In this document: piece by piece, positions 10,293 through 19,987 of the stretch | How positions within the stretch are numbered: position 1 is the stretch's first letter | How the letters are laid out: every line of letters begins with the position of its first letter | Assembly: GCA_965228625.1 (NCBI GenBank) | Contig: OZ245829.1 | Coordinates: 1,054,001 to 1,118,000, forward strand | DNA from: UBA2767 sp965228625 | GTDB lineage: Bacteria; Pseudomonadota; Alphaproteobacteria; Rhizobiales; Methyloligellaceae | DNA length: 64,000 bases | Reading direction: 5' to 3' | Translations under genes and position numbers: made by a program | Notes under the pieces: model-generated | Told to the model about the DNA's origin: nothing | Databases searched by the model: none | Seen by the model: the letters and a program-made list of their open reading frames with translations, nothing else

Positions 10293-11513
10293 TCAGCGCC
10301 CATCGAGCTGCACCACGCCGTCCTGCGCCAGCTTGTCCACATCCTTCGCATCATAACCGAGCACACCCTCAAGCACCTCGCGGGTGTGCTGGCCAAGCGC
10401 GGGCGCAGGTTCCGCGGGCAGTTCCGGCGCGCTCGACATGTAGGGCGGCGTGCGCATGAACCCGTATGATCCGACGTCCGGGTCATTGACGGTCATGATG
10501 TTGCCGCGCGCCCTGACGTGGGGATCGGCGAACACATCCTCGGCCGTGTTGACCGGACCGCACGGCACCCCGATGTCGTTGAGGGCATTGACCGCCTCCT
10601 CCCGCGATTGCGATGCGAGCCACGCCTCGATGATCGGCTGGAGGAAATCCGCGTTTTCGGAGCGCGCCGGCCCGGTCGCGGATCGTTCATCGTCAACGAG
10701 ATCTTCACGTCCGACGGCCCTGGCCAGCCGCTCCCAGATAATGTTGTCAGGAACGTTGAGCGCGATGTAGCCGTCTTTCGCCTTGAATGCTCCGCGCGGC
10801 CAGACGTTGGTGAGCTTGCCGCGTTCCGGGATCTGGCCGGCGACGGAATGGACCGCGGCCATCGCCTCGTTCAGCGACAGCATGTTGTCGAACATGGCGC
10901 AATCGACAAGCTGTCCCTCGCCCGTCCGCTCGCGCATGAACAGCGCTTGCATAATCCCGTAGGCGGCGACCTGACCGGAATAGATGTCCGCCAGTCCGTA
11001 GATCGTCCAGGACGGCGGCTTATCGGCAAACCCCACCTGATGCATGATGCCGCTCATGGCTTCGGCGACGATGTCGAACGCCGGGCGGTCGCTGTACGGC
11101 CCCTTGTACCCTTCCAGGCGTCCGAAACCGGAGATGATCGCCCAGACGAGACGCGGGTTCAGATCCCGCATTTCCTGCTGGCCGACGCCCATGCGCGACA
11201 TGGAACCGGGCCGCAGGTTCTCCACCACCACATCGGACGCCTGCGCGAGTTTCCTGAAGATCTCCTGCCCCCGCTCCTCGCGAAGATTGAGGGCAAGGCT
11301 CTTCTTGTTCCGGTTGTACCCCATGAACCCGGCCGCCTTGCGCGCATTACCCTTTTCGGCGAATGGCGGCATGGCGCGTCGCGGATCGCCGGTGCCGGGC
11401 CGCTCGATCTTGATCACCTCGGCCCCGGCGTCGGCAAGCAGCAGGGTGCAATAAGGCCCGGCCATATACTGCTCCAGGCCGGTGACGCGGATGCCTTCAA
11501 GCGGGCGTTTCAT
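10293..11513 (-). CDS. CaiB/BaiF family III CoA-transferase
   Basis: Family III CoA-transferases move CoA between carboxylic acids through an aspartyl-CoA intermediate. The 406-residue protein starts with PLEGIRVTGLEQYMAGP and has the typical ADAGAEVIKIERPGTGDPRR stretch and the catalytic-Asp motif DIVAEAMSG. A C-terminal GQHTREVL motif is also typical. The start ATG at 11513 was preferred over an upstream in-frame codon because it sits right before the conserved PLEGIRV. It is third in an operon after a thiolase and a PrpF-like isomerase, which suggests a CoA-dependent catabolic route for an organic acid. The exact substrate is unknown. Confidence 0.92.
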   Translation of the reverse strand: MKRPLEGIRVTGLEQYMAGPYCTLLLADAGAEVIKIERPGTGDPRRAMPPFAEKGNARKAAGFMGYNRNKKSLALNLREERGQEIFRKLAQASDVVVENLRPGSMSRMGVGQQEMRDLNPRLVWAIISGFGRLEGYKGPYSDRPAFDIVAEAMSGIMHQVGFADKPPSWTIYGLADIYSGQVAAYGIMQALFMRERTGEGQLVDCAMFDNMLSLNEAMAAVHSVAGQIPERGKLTNVWPRGAFKAKDGYIALNVPDNIIWERLARAVGREDLVDDERSATGPARSENADFLQPIIEAWLASQSREEAVNALNDIGVPCGPVNTAEDVFADPHVRARGNIMTVNDPDVGSYGFMRTPPYMSSAPELPAEPAPALGQHTREVLEGVLGYDAKDVDKLAQDGVVQLDGR

Positions 11514-11565
11514 GGTTTCAGCGGGTCCTCGCGCTTGTTGCAACACGGTGGGGCATGACGTGATT

Positions 11566-12696
11566 TCACGGGTGATAGACGAAGCCGTCCATCAGTCGGC
11601 GGCAGGTTCGCAGCACGCTCGTGCTCTCGGCGTACCAGCGCCCGTCCCGCTCAGCCAGATTGGCGCCCATCACCGTAACACCGGAAGGGTTGCCGAGGCG
11701 CACGGAACCATCGCCGTTTTCAGAGGCGTATTGATTGGGCACGGAACCGGGTATCTTCGCCGCGGCGGCGAGACACATGGCCGCCGTCACCATGACCGCG
11801 CGGTGGATGGTGGAGAGCGACACCATGCGCACGGCGATATCGTACGTGTCGGCCTCATGTGTGCGCCCGTCGAGCGACGTGAAAGGCGTCGGGCCGGCGA
11901 CAAGGGCAAAACGCGGCGCCGACATCGGCACATTGTCGATGCTGTCCGCGAAGCCCGCGCGGACCGCGGCCTCCCTGCGGATCACCTCGACCGCGGCCAT
12001 CACGTCGGCCTGCACCTCGATTTCCTCCGGCAGTTCGGTGGCCTTGAGCCCAAGCGCTTCGGCGGGAACAAACACCGCAAGCGACGCCGCGTCGACGATG
12101 CTCACCGGCACATCCCCGTAGCCGGGAACCTCGACCGCCTCTTGCGCCTTGCCCGTCGGCAGCAGCCCGCGGCCGGTGACCCGCGACGGATCCATGAACT
12201 CGAGCCGGACCGGCGCGCCCGTTCCCGCCACACCGGGAATCTCCAGATCGCCGTGTGTCGCAGGGAGTCCCCCCTCGACCCGGAAATGGGAATGAATGCA
12301 GATGCCCGTATTCGTGTTGAACATGCGCACCATCGCATCGCCATCGGACACGGGAAAGACGTTCTCTTCCACCGCGAACGGTGCGATCGCCGAGGACATG
12401 TTTCCGCAATTGGCCGAGTAGTCGACCACGGGCGCATCGACCGCGATCTGCGCGAAGGTGTAGTCGATGTCGGCATCGTTGCGCTGCGAGCGTTCGACCC
12501 AGAGCGCCTTGGACAGCGAGGACAGCCCGCCACCCAGCCCATCGAGCTGGCGCTTGTAGGGGTCAGGACTGCCAAGGACATGCAGCAGCATCCTGTCGCG
12601 CTCGTCCGGATCCTGCGGCAGGTCTTTCGGCTGGAACAGGACGCCCTTGCTCGTACCGCCGCGGTAAAAGGCTGCCGGGGTTTTCTGTTGTGCCAT
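11566..12696 (-). CDS. PrpF-family isomerase (methylaconitate/oxalomesaconate type)
   Basis: PrpF proteins are cofactor-free isomerases with a diaminopimelate-epimerase-like fold that act on 2-methylaconitate or related tricarboxylates. The 376-residue protein shows the family's FYRGGTSKGVLF near the start and DYSANCGNMSSAIAPFA (Cys of the active site) about residue 95. A strong Shine-Dalgarno (GAGGGAG) precedes ATG 12696. It lies 20 nt after the thiolase and ahead of the CoA-transferase. No prpB, prpC or acnD-like gene is nearby, so a methylcitrate-cycle role is not supported here. A tautomerase role in aromatic or dicarboxylate degradation is equally possible. Confidence 0.88.
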   Translation of the reverse strand: MAQQKTPAAFYRGGTSKGVLFQPKDLPQDPDERDRMLLHVLGSPDPYKRQLDGLGGGLSSLSKALWVERSQRNDADIDYTFAQIAVDAPVVDYSANCGNMSSAIAPFAVEENVFPVSDGDAMVRMFNTNTGICIHSHFRVEGGLPATHGDLEIPGVAGTGAPVRLEFMDPSRVTGRGLLPTGKAQEAVEVPGYGDVPVSIVDAASLAVFVPAEALGLKATELPEEIEVQADVMAAVEVIRREAAVRAGFADSIDNVPMSAPRFALVAGPTPFTSLDGRTHEADTYDIAVRMVSLSTIHRAVMVTAAMCLAAAAKIPGSVPNQYASENGDGSVRLGNPSGVTVMGANLAERDGRWYAESTSVLRTCRRLMDGFVYHP

Positions 12697-12716
12697 TGCT
12701 CCCTCGCTGCCGGCGT

Positions 12717-13967
12717 TCAGTCGCCGATCCACTCAACCAGCGTCGAAACACCCATGCCGACCCCGACGCACAAGGTTGCCAGGCCGTAGAACGGCCGCGG
12801 CATGTCCGGGGCACGGCGTTCCATTTCGTGCATCAGGGTGACGAGGATACGCGCGCCGGAGCAGCCCGTCGGATGACCGAGCGCGATGGCGCCGCCGTTC
12901 ACATTGGTCTTGTCGTGATCGAGCCCGAGGCGCCGCATGCACCCGATCGTCTGCGCGGCAAAGGCCTCGTTCAGCTCGACGAGGCCGATGTCTTCGACTC
13001 GCAGCCCGAAACGCTTGAGCAGCTTCTCGGTCGCCGGCACCGGGCCGTAGCCCATGACGCCGGGATCGACACCGGCGACGGCCGAGCCGAGCCAGCGCAG
13101 CTTCGGCTTCATGCCCAGCGACGCCGCCTTGTCCGCGCTCGCCAGAAGCAGCGCCGCCGCGCCGTCATTGACGCCGCTGGAATTGCCCGCCGTGACCGTG
13201 CCGCCCTTGCGGAAGGCCGGTCTGAGCTTCGCCATGTCGGCCATCGACGTGGCGAGTTCCACTGCACCGTTTCCGCTCTCGCGGTAACGGGGGTGTTCGT
13301 CGCGCTCAACGATGATCGGGTCGCCCTTGCGTTGCGGCACGGAGATCGGAACGATCTCCTGCGCGAACTTGCCGGTGTTGATTGCCGAAACCGCGCGCGT
13401 ATGGCTTTCGACGGCGAACGCGTCCTGGTCTTCCCGCGTGATCTGCATCTCGTCGGCAATGTTCTCCGCCGTCTCGCCGAGGCTGACGATCGGATACATC
13501 TCGTCCATGCGCGGATTGTTGAAGCGCCAGCCGACCGTCGTGTCCCACATCTTCGGGTTGCCCATCTGCGGCGTGCGTTCCGGTTTGCCCATGGCCCAGG
13601 GCGCGCGGCTCATGCTCTCCACACCCGAGCCGATGAACAGATCCCCTTCCTCGGCGATGATGGCCTTGGCCGCCTGGTTGACCGCTTCGAGGGCGGATGA
13701 ACAATTCCGGTTGACCGTTACGCCGGACACTTCCTTCGGGAACCCGGCGAGCAGTGTCGACATGCGCGCGACGTCGCGATTGTCTTCACCGGCCTGATTG
13801 CCGCAACCGGCATAAACGTCCTCCAGTTCGACCGGATCGACGCCGGTCCGGGCCATCAATCCCTTGTACACCTCGGCGAGGAGATCGTCGGGACGAACGC
13901 CGGACAGCCCGCCGCCATATTTGCCGATGGCGCTGCGCACCCCGTCCAGAATGACGACTTCTTTCAT
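12717..13967 (-). CDS. acetyl-CoA acetyltransferase family thiolase
   Basis: The 416-residue protein has all thiolase active-site parts: the acylated cysteine C89 in NRNCSSALEA, the GHPTGCSGARI histidine motif and the C-terminal LCVGVGMG cysteine. Thiolases condense or cleave acyl-CoAs. It begins MKEVVILDGVRSAIGKYGG after the good ribosome site GAGGGCGG. It is the first gene of a three- or four-gene operon with prpF-like and CoA-transferase genes. The operon suggests beta-ketoacyl-CoA cleavage in a catabolic pathway rather than storage polymer synthesis, because no phaB or phaC is adjacent. Confidence 0.93.
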   Translation of the reverse strand: MKEVVILDGVRSAIGKYGGGLSGVRPDDLLAEVYKGLMARTGVDPVELEDVYAGCGNQAGEDNRDVARMSTLLAGFPKEVSGVTVNRNCSSALEAVNQAAKAIIAEEGDLFIGSGVESMSRAPWAMGKPERTPQMGNPKMWDTTVGWRFNNPRMDEMYPIVSLGETAENIADEMQITREDQDAFAVESHTRAVSAINTGKFAQEIVPISVPQRKGDPIIVERDEHPRYRESGNGAVELATSMADMAKLRPAFRKGGTVTAGNSSGVNDGAAALLLASADKAASLGMKPKLRWLGSAVAGVDPGVMGYGPVPATEKLLKRFGLRVEDIGLVELNEAFAAQTIGCMRRLGLDHDKTNVNGGAIALGHPTGCSGARILVTLMHEMERRAPDMPRPFYGLATLCVGVGMGVSTLVEWIGD

Positions 13968-14150
13968 ACCGCCCTCGCCTGTTCGTTTCCTCACGCGGCG
14001 TTGACCACCGCCGTTGAATTTGCGCCGACTTTATCCGATCTCCAGTTGCGAGGCGAATTTTGCCCGCCGGCACCATGCGCATGTTGGTTCGCATCCGATG
14101 TGACGGCGCAGCATTGCACCCGATGCCGCGTCGTCGGCGCGCCTTTTCGA

Positions 14151-14378
14151 TCAACCGGAAATCCGGATCAGGAAACGGAACACTTCTCCGTCACGGCTGT
14201 GTTCGAGGAGCTCGTGACCGCCGGCATCGCAAAACGCTTCGAAGTCGGGAACCGAACCGGGATCGGTCGACAGGACTTCCAGGGTATCTCCGTGCGCAAG
14301 ACCCCGGATGACCTTGCGCGCCTTGAGCACGGGTATCGGGCATTTGAATCCCGTCGCATCGAGCTGTGTCGTCGCCAT
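14151..14378 (-). CDS. TusA-family sulfur carrier
   Basis: A 75-residue protein with the family's CPIP motif (FKCPIPVLKARK), whose Cys carries persulfide sulfur for tRNA thiolation or other sulfur relay. The Shine-Dalgarno CAGGAG lies 3 nt before ATG 14378; longer in-frame starts exist but add residues not expected in the family. It lies downstream of the two caspase-like genes on the same strand, and whether it is cotranscribed with them is unclear. Confidence 0.9.
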   Translation of the reverse strand: MATTQLDATGFKCPIPVLKARKVIRGLAHGDTLEVLSTDPGSVPDFEAFCDAGGHELLEHSRDGEVFRFLIRISG

Positions 14379-14501
14379 CGTCTCCTGGATCCTCTGCATA
14401 TGAAAACCGGCAAGGTCGGTCTGCATCTGCGCGAGAGATAGCAGATTGCCGCGAACTGTCCATTCCCGTGACTGGAGCCTGCCGAAAAGTATGTTTGAAG
14501 A

Positions 14502-16679
14502 TTACTGGCCCTGGTCCTGCAGCCGGCTGAGGTGCACATTCCCGCTCCGCGACGCCATGGGCCGCTGCAGCAGGCCGAACGACTTGCCGGCCACCAGACG
14601 GACCATGTGAGACGTGTAGGCGTAGAGCTCGACAGTATCGATCTTGCCGTCGCCGTTGCCGATCGGTGTGAGATCGGCGCGGCCCGCCAGCCCTTCGACA
14701 AGGTAGCGCGTGAAGAGACCGATCCCGAACTTCGGATCGTCAAGCGTCTTCTGATCGCCCTGAGCGGCGGTCAGCACCGTCACCCCCTTCAGCGGCTCGA
14801 CGGGGAGAACCTGAACCTGCTCTGCGGGCGTGTTCGGCGGAAAAACGAAACCCGTCAGGTCGCGGGCGAAACTTGTTTCGAGCAGAAGCAGCACCGATTT
14901 GGTGTCGAGCTTTTCTAGGTTCGCGTAGAGCGTTGCAAGCGGATAGGCCGTACGATCCTCGCGATACCTGACCACGTTCACCGGCAACAGATAGCTGGCG
15001 CTCAAATCCGCCTGGGTGCCGGCATGCCCGGCGAAATAGACGAGGACCTCCGCGTCGGGCTGGTTCTGGAGCAGTTTCCAGAGCTTCCCCTTGTGATCTT
15101 CGGAGGTGCCGAAAACCTCTTTCATGTCCTCAAGCGTCGAGTCACGCAGATCGATAATGCGGTCCTGCTCGTAGCCGAGCTGCTCGGTCAGCAGCGTGTA
15201 CATGGCACCGGCGCTCGAAGCCCCGCTTGCATTCTCCGGAACACCGCTGCGGTAGGTGGTGTTGCCGATGATCACGGCGAAGGCGTTCTTGTTGTCGATG
15301 GCCGGCGGGAGTGGCCGATACAGTGCCCGGACCCGGGTGAAGGCAGGCCGTTTCGCCTGCGCGCCGGACAGCCATTTCGGCAACCGGGACGGAGGACGCG
15401 TGCACACCTGAACATTCGCGCCGCGCTCGATCCTGAGAATGTCATCGAGCGGCAGGTGCGTGCCGATCTCGATACAGGCCCGGCACCACCGCAGGTCGCC
15501 GCGGGACTCATAGTTTTCCGCCTCGCGCTTGGTGATGTTCGCCGGCATGGCGATACAGGTTTTTGTGCAGCGTTTGAGTTCCGGGCGTGGACCGTAGGTG
15601 CGGACGATGATCTGATAGAGATCTTCCGGCAAACAACCGGCTTCCGGACGGGCGTAGACCTTCTTGACCGGAGCGCGCGCTTCAGGTGCCTGAGGCAGTT
15701 TTGCGGTCAGTTTTGCCTCTCGCGGCGCGAGCGGAGCCGAGGTCGCCCGTAGCTGGGCCGAAAGCGCGGCGGACTTCGCCTTGACGCTTTTCTTGCCGGC
15801 CACGCCCGGAAGCGGAGCACCCGCGGCCGGGCCCTGGACCGGCTGACCTGCCGCGGCCGGCAGCACATCGAGCTTGGCACTCGTCGTCGGGCAAAGGGTG
15901 AACAGCTTCTGCTGCGCCTTGGCGTGATAGATCCCCTTCGGCGTACGGCCGACTGAATGGTCCTGCTTGAAGAACCAGTACGCAGACCAGGCCTTCTTGC
16001 CCATGCGGTTGCGAACGCCCGCCCTGAGATAACCAGCCTCCTTCAGGCATTCCTGAACAAGCGACACGTCCTTCGTGAGCAGTTCGTCTTTAGCCGTCCG
16101 CCTGCGCGGTTCCAGAATCGGGTTGCCATCCGCAACACACAATCCGGCCTGCTCGCGATACCCGAGCGCGCACGTGCAACCCGGACCCTGTGCGGAAGGA
16201 ACCCGGGGCCACAGACATTGTCCCCCCTCGGCCGGGCTGTATTCGGCAACGCCCGAGTCGGGGGACACGCATTGGCCACCGACATCCGCAAAACCATCCT
16301 TGCACCGGCACGCCTTGTCCGTTTCGGACCATTGCGCGTTTGCAGGACAGATTTCGGCGACCTTGACGCAGTTCTCCTCATGCACCGCATATCCGCTGCG
16401 CACGCAGATGCACTTTCTCAATCCCCTCGAGTAAGTCCATGGAGAAGCGCACTTTTTCGTGACAACGCGTTTGCGTTTGCGCCGCTTTTTTCGCCGCACC
16501 TGCGGATAGGGATAGTAGAATGGTTGGTAGTAAGACTGGGCCAGTTTGAAGGGGCGCAGGTGATCCTGGTTTGCGTTGTCCTGCGCTGCCGCGCGATCTC
16601 CAAGCGCGAAAAGGATGACCGCCAGAAAAACCATCAAGACAGAGGCGCGAACCAGTTTCAACCTGGACGACATGGCCAT
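14502..16679 (-). CDS. secreted caspase-fold protein, catalytic Cys replaced
   Basis: The 725-residue protein has a signal peptide (cleavage near RAAAQ, about 33), a very basic patch (RRKKRRKRKR, about 62-71), and a Cys-rich region (about 77-182) with repeated CxC-type motifs like small EGF-like or disulfide domains. A Pro/Ala-rich linker follows, then a caspase-like domain at about 463-690. That domain starts NAFAVIIGNTTYRS and keeps the catalytic-dyad His in LVYFAGHAG (H552). The strand that should end in D-A-C reads LLLLETSFARD, so Ser603 stands where Cys is expected. It is therefore probably not a protease. A second caspase-like gene lies upstream on the same strand. The good ribosome site GGAGGGG supports ATG 16679. 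Function unknown; the domain may bind partners in the envelope. Confidence 0.8.
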   Translation of the reverse strand: MAMSSRLKLVRASVLMVFLAVILFALGDRAAAQDNANQDHLRPFKLAQSYYQPFYYPYPQVRRKKRRKRKRVVTKKCASPWTYSRGLRKCICVRSGYAVHEENCVKVAEICPANAQWSETDKACRCKDGFADVGGQCVSPDSGVAEYSPAEGGQCLWPRVPSAQGPGCTCALGYREQAGLCVADGNPILEPRRRTAKDELLTKDVSLVQECLKEAGYLRAGVRNRMGKKAWSAYWFFKQDHSVGRTPKGIYHAKAQQKLFTLCPTTSAKLDVLPAAAGQPVQGPAAGAPLPGVAGKKSVKAKSAALSAQLRATSAPLAPREAKLTAKLPQAPEARAPVKKVYARPEAGCLPEDLYQIIVRTYGPRPELKRCTKTCIAMPANITKREAENYESRGDLRWCRACIEIGTHLPLDDILRIERGANVQVCTRPPSRLPKWLSGAQAKRPAFTRVRALYRPLPPAIDNKNAFAVIIGNTTYRSGVPENASGASSAGAMYTLLTEQLGYEQDRIIDLRDSTLEDMKEVFGTSEDHKGKLWKLLQNQPDAEVLVYFAGHAGTQADLSASYLLPVNVVRYREDRTAYPLATLYANLEKLDTKSVLLLLETSFARDLTGFVFPPNTPAEQVQVLPVEPLKGVTVLTAAQGDQKTLDDPKFGIGLFTRYLVEGLAGRADLTPIGNGDGKIDTVELYAYTSHMVRLVAGKSFGLLQRPMASRSGNVHLSRLQDQGQ

Positions 16680-16815
16680 GAAGGCCCCTCCCTACGCATC
16701 ACTGACGCTTTGAATACACCGCGCCGCTCCGGCCTTCTTCGCGGCGGCGCAAACCCCAATAACGGCATGATAGCGAAAGGGCGGGATGACCGAAACCCGG
16801 TCGATGGAACTGGCG

Positions 16816-18513
16816 TTAATTTGAGGCTCTTTTGTCCGCGGCTTTCGGCTTCCTGGCCATGATCTCGTACGGCAGCATCACCACGGACCAGCGGGATGTC
16901 GCCGTGTTGGTCTGTATCGAGCGGGTGTTGGCCGGATAGTGCAGCGCCGCCGAAAGCCGCGCCAGATAGATCTTTATCGCTTCATTCGGCGATATCGCAG
17001 GAATGACCCGGTCGGTGATCGCCTCGTCGAACCTGATCGGATCAGGCGTGACGATCGCAATGATGTGGCCTTTGCCCGTTTCGGTGGCGGCAAACTTCAT
17101 TCCCGATGACTCCGCGGGTACGCTCAGCGGCGTGTTGGCCGCAAGCAGACCACCATATCCGTCTGCGTCTTTGCCCGCGTGCTGGTTGGGATAGATCTGA
17201 AACAGCCTGCCGTCGTCGGTCAGGTTCAACAACACCAGAAAGGCCGACGTCGGGCTGCGGACCTCGTAGCGGATGTTCTCTTCACCGACGGCCAGTGGCG
17301 ACGGAGGAAACTGTTCAACTTCAATGTTGCTGTCCGGCTGGCTGCCCAGGAAGTCCGCGAGCCGCGCCACGGAAAGCCGGCGCTCACCTCCGCGCTTGAC
17401 CTTTTTGCGGTCGATCCAGACGCTTTTCCCGTAGGCGTCCGGCGGATCAAGCCGCGGACGCAATCCCATTTCGCATCGGTTCTTTGAGGCGGAACAATAT
17501 GCGGCGGACCCCCTGCTGATATGCCGAAGAAGCTCGGCGTTGGAGACAATGCCGTTCTTGTTGGCATCCGCCATGCCGAGCAGAAGGCCCTCGGAGTAAA
17601 GCAGCGTGAACAACCCCTGCGGCTTGTCGTCCGGCCCGGCGATCAGCGCCGCCTGGGTCGGCGACGCCGCCGACCAGACCGTGAGTGAACCGTACGGAAT
17701 GGCAAGATCGACAAATGCGCCCTCGCTCTTGTGCAATTCCATGCCCGGCTGCATGAGGTTCTTGACTGCGTCCGGAAGCGCCGGCACGCGGGACATGGAA
17801 ACGGTCCTGGACGTGAGACCGTCGTCGCGGGTGAAAACGCCGGAGGAACTCGCATCCAGGACCAGCGTCACGTGCCGCCGCGACATCCTGCCGAGCGCGA
17901 CCGCCAGGTCGTCGTCCGTTATGGCGCCATCGACGACGGTCGGTCCGCCGTCGGAGCTGACCTTCGCGTCGAACGGAAGAAGCGCTTCGTCGAGCCCATC
18001 GGACTCGTCGCCGTCGGCGTCGGCGCTGAAATAGCCGTAGCCGGAGAAATAGATGTATGAGCGATGGACCTTTGGGGGCGGCACGTACTTCTTCCGCACC
18101 TTGGTCTTCTTCTTCGGCTTGTTGCCGCTCAGGGCGCCGCTCTCATCCAGACCGATGAGCTGCGCCCTCTGCTGAACCAGTTTCGTCGCCTTCGGATTGT
18201 TCGGGTTCGTCCAGGTCTCGATCGCTTCGATAATGGCCGCCCGCGTTGCCTGCCCGTTCTTCAGAACCTTGATGTTTTCTTTCTTGTAGCCGAGCTTCTC
18301 GATCAGCAGCCGCTGGATCGAACGCGCGTCGTTGTCGGCCAGACTGCCCGGCAGGCCGGAGAGTCTCGGATCCGCATAGGAATCGATCGCGATGATGAGG
18401 GCCCGATCCTGGGCGAGGGCCGTATGAGCCGATAGACCCGCCAATACGAACACCAGGCCGAGGCAAACCAGCCACCGCTCCCAACGGGTTTTCTGTCGGG
18501 CCAAATACGTCAC
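16816..18513 (-). CDS. exported pseudo-caspase with DUF4384-like C-terminus
   Basis: A signal peptide (WLVCLGLVFVLAGLSAHTALA) leads into a caspase-like domain beginning DRALIIAIDSYADPRLSGLP. Both catalytic residues are lost: the usual SGHG reads YFSGYGYF (Tyr159 for His) and the usual DAC reads LVLDASSSG (Ser222 for Cys), counting from the GTG at 18513. An Asp-rich acidic loop (SADADGDESDGLDE) sits next to the dead His site. The C-terminal part (about 400-500) resembles DUF4384 (FLVLLNLTDDGRLFQIYPN), often found with bacterial caspases. The start is uncertain: GTG 18513 was preferred because an upstream start would overlap the cytochrome gene. It follows a diheme cytochrome c gene by 20 nt, likely one operon. 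Confidence 0.78.
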   Translation of the reverse strand: MTYLARQKTRWERWLVCLGLVFVLAGLSAHTALAQDRALIIAIDSYADPRLSGLPGSLADNDARSIQRLLIEKLGYKKENIKVLKNGQATRAAIIEAIETWTNPNNPKATKLVQQRAQLIGLDESGALSGNKPKKKTKVRKKYVPPPKVHRSYIYFSGYGYFSADADGDESDGLDEALLPFDAKVSSDGGPTVVDGAITDDDLAVALGRMSRRHVTLVLDASSSGVFTRDDGLTSRTVSMSRVPALPDAVKNLMQPGMELHKSEGAFVDLAIPYGSLTVWSAASPTQAALIAGPDDKPQGLFTLLYSEGLLLGMADANKNGIVSNAELLRHISRGSAAYCSASKNRCEMGLRPRLDPPDAYGKSVWIDRKKVKRGGERRLSVARLADFLGSQPDSNIEVEQFPPSPLAVGEENIRYEVRSPTSAFLVLLNLTDDGRLFQIYPNQHAGKDADGYGGLLAANTPLSVPAESSGMKFAATETGKGHIIAIVTPDPIRFDEAITDRVIPAISPNEAIKIYLARLSAALHYPANTRSIQTNTATSRWSVVMLPYEIMARKPKAADKRASN

Positions 18514-18532
18514 GGTATCCGAGCGTGTCTTT

Positions 18533-19486
18533 CTATTTGCTGTTTCCAGACTTTCCCGTCGAACTCGGCACCGGCTCAAGCGACTTGATATAGGCCGCAA
18601 TCGCGGCGCGGTCTTCCGCGGCCAGCTTCGCCATGTTCTCCTGAACCTTTACCATAGATCCGCCGAAGGTATCGAATTCCGGTGTCAGCCCCGTTGCGAG
18701 CGAGTCGGCGATGTCCTTTTCCGACCAGTCCGCAATACCGGTCTTGTGTGGCGTAATGTTGGGAATGATCCCCTCGCCTTCGGGGTTCGGGCCGCCGGAG
18801 AACTTCTTATCCTGGATGATGCCGCCAAGCAGGTCGCGTGGCGAGTGGCACTCGCCGCAATGACCGGGTCCCTCGACGAGATAGGCGCCACGGTTGAGCT
18901 GATCGCTTTTCGCCGGATCCGGCTCGAATTGTTTTCCGTCAAGATACAGCCATTTCCAGGGAGCAAGTGCTGCACGAAAGCGGAACGGCAGGGCAAGGTC
19001 GTGCTCGGGCACCTTCGACTTGACCGCCGGCAGCGTGTCGATAAAGGCCTTGAGATCGGTCAGGTCCTTGTCCGGCATGCGCTGGTACGAGGTGTAAGGG
19101 AAGGCGGGATAGTAATGTGTGCCTTCCGGCGAGATCCCCTCGCGCATGGCCTTGATGAACTGCGCGTCCGTCCAGCCGCCGATGCCGTCTTCCTTGTCCG
19201 GCGAGATGTTGGGCACGTAAAACGTGCCGAAATCCGTCTTGAGGCAGCGGCCCCCGGGGAGTTCGAACTCGTTCTTGATCTTGGGATCGTCGCAGCGGTC
19301 CGACGCCGGGGCGGCGTGGCACGATGCACAACCGCCGGCGAAGAACATCGTGCGCCCGTTCTCCAGATCGGGCGCCGCAGCCGCGGATGAGCAGACGAAC
19401 ACCGCCCCGCAAAGGCCGAGTGCGAACCCTTTGAGAGTGCGCACCAGCCCCGACGCAATGCCGCCCCGCCATCCGCCGCTTGTCAT
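18533..19486 (-). CDS. diheme cytochrome c
   Basis: A 317-residue periplasmic protein with a signal peptide (cleavage near SSAAAA) and two c-type heme sites, CASCH (53-57) and CGECH (210-214). Axial Met candidates lie after each site. Size and spacing resemble the diheme cytochrome subunits that pass electrons from periplasmic alcohol or gluconate-type dehydrogenases, but no such dehydrogenase is adjacent. The gene follows a cytochrome c' gene (51-bp gap) and precedes the pseudo-caspase. Electron partner unknown. Confidence 0.9.
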   Translation of the reverse strand: MTSGGWRGGIASGLVRTLKGFALGLCGAVFVCSSAAAAPDLENGRTMFFAGGCASCHAAPASDRCDDPKIKNEFELPGGRCLKTDFGTFYVPNISPDKEDGIGGWTDAQFIKAMREGISPEGTHYYPAFPYTSYQRMPDKDLTDLKAFIDTLPAVKSKVPEHDLALPFRFRAALAPWKWLYLDGKQFEPDPAKSDQLNRGAYLVEGPGHCGECHSPRDLLGGIIQDKKFSGGPNPEGEGIIPNITPHKTGIADWSEKDIADSLATGLTPEFDTFGGSMVKVQENMAKLAAEDRAAIAAYIKSLEPVPSSTGKSGNSK

Positions 19487-19537
19487 GACGTTTTGACCCC
19501 TCGCTGTCCGGGCAACCGGCCGGTTTTGTCTCGATGC

Positions 19538-19987
19538 CTAGTTCTTCTTGATCCGGTATTCGTCGTGGCAGGCCTTGCACGTCTTCAGAAGCGGGCCGAA
19601 GGTGACGGCGTTCAGTGCGTCCACACCCTTCCCGGCTTCTTCGATGCCTTGAGCGCTCGCCTTCTTCATATCCTCGGCTTTCGCTTTGAACCCGTCCGGG
19701 TCCTCCCAGATCTTCGGAGATGCCTCCGTATCGTGTCCCGATTCGGATCCTTTGGGAAACAGAGCCACAAACTCGTCCGGAACCTTGTTGAGAGTCTTCA
19801 TGGCGTTGACCGCTGCGGTCGCGTCATATGGCGTCTCGCCTTTCGCCATCGGCACGATAACCTTGACCGCGTCGCCGACGGACTTCATCAGTTCCTGCCG
19901 CTCCTTTGCCGGTTCATTGGCAAGAGAACCCGTTGCCATAACAGCGAAGGCACCGGCGAAAACGACGGATTTGCAGATTTTTTTCAT
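19538..19987 (-). CDS. cytochrome c'
   Basis: The 149-residue precursor has a signal peptide (MKKICKSVVFAGAFAVMATG, cleavage near SLA) and a four-helix cytochrome c' fold with the heme motif CKACHDEYR at the very C-terminus (C137, C140, H141), diagnostic of this family. Cytochromes c' bind NO or CO in the periplasm and are linked to nitrosative-stress tolerance. ATG 19987 follows GGAGACAGAG. It is the first gene of the cytochrome/pseudo-caspase cluster. Confidence 0.92.
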   Translation of the reverse strand: MKKICKSVVFAGAFAVMATGSLANEPAKERQELMKSVGDAVKVIVPMAKGETPYDATAAVNAMKTLNKVPDEFVALFPKGSESGHDTEASPKIWEDPDGFKAKAEDMKKASAQGIEEAGKGVDALNAVTFGPLLKTCKACHDEYRIKKN

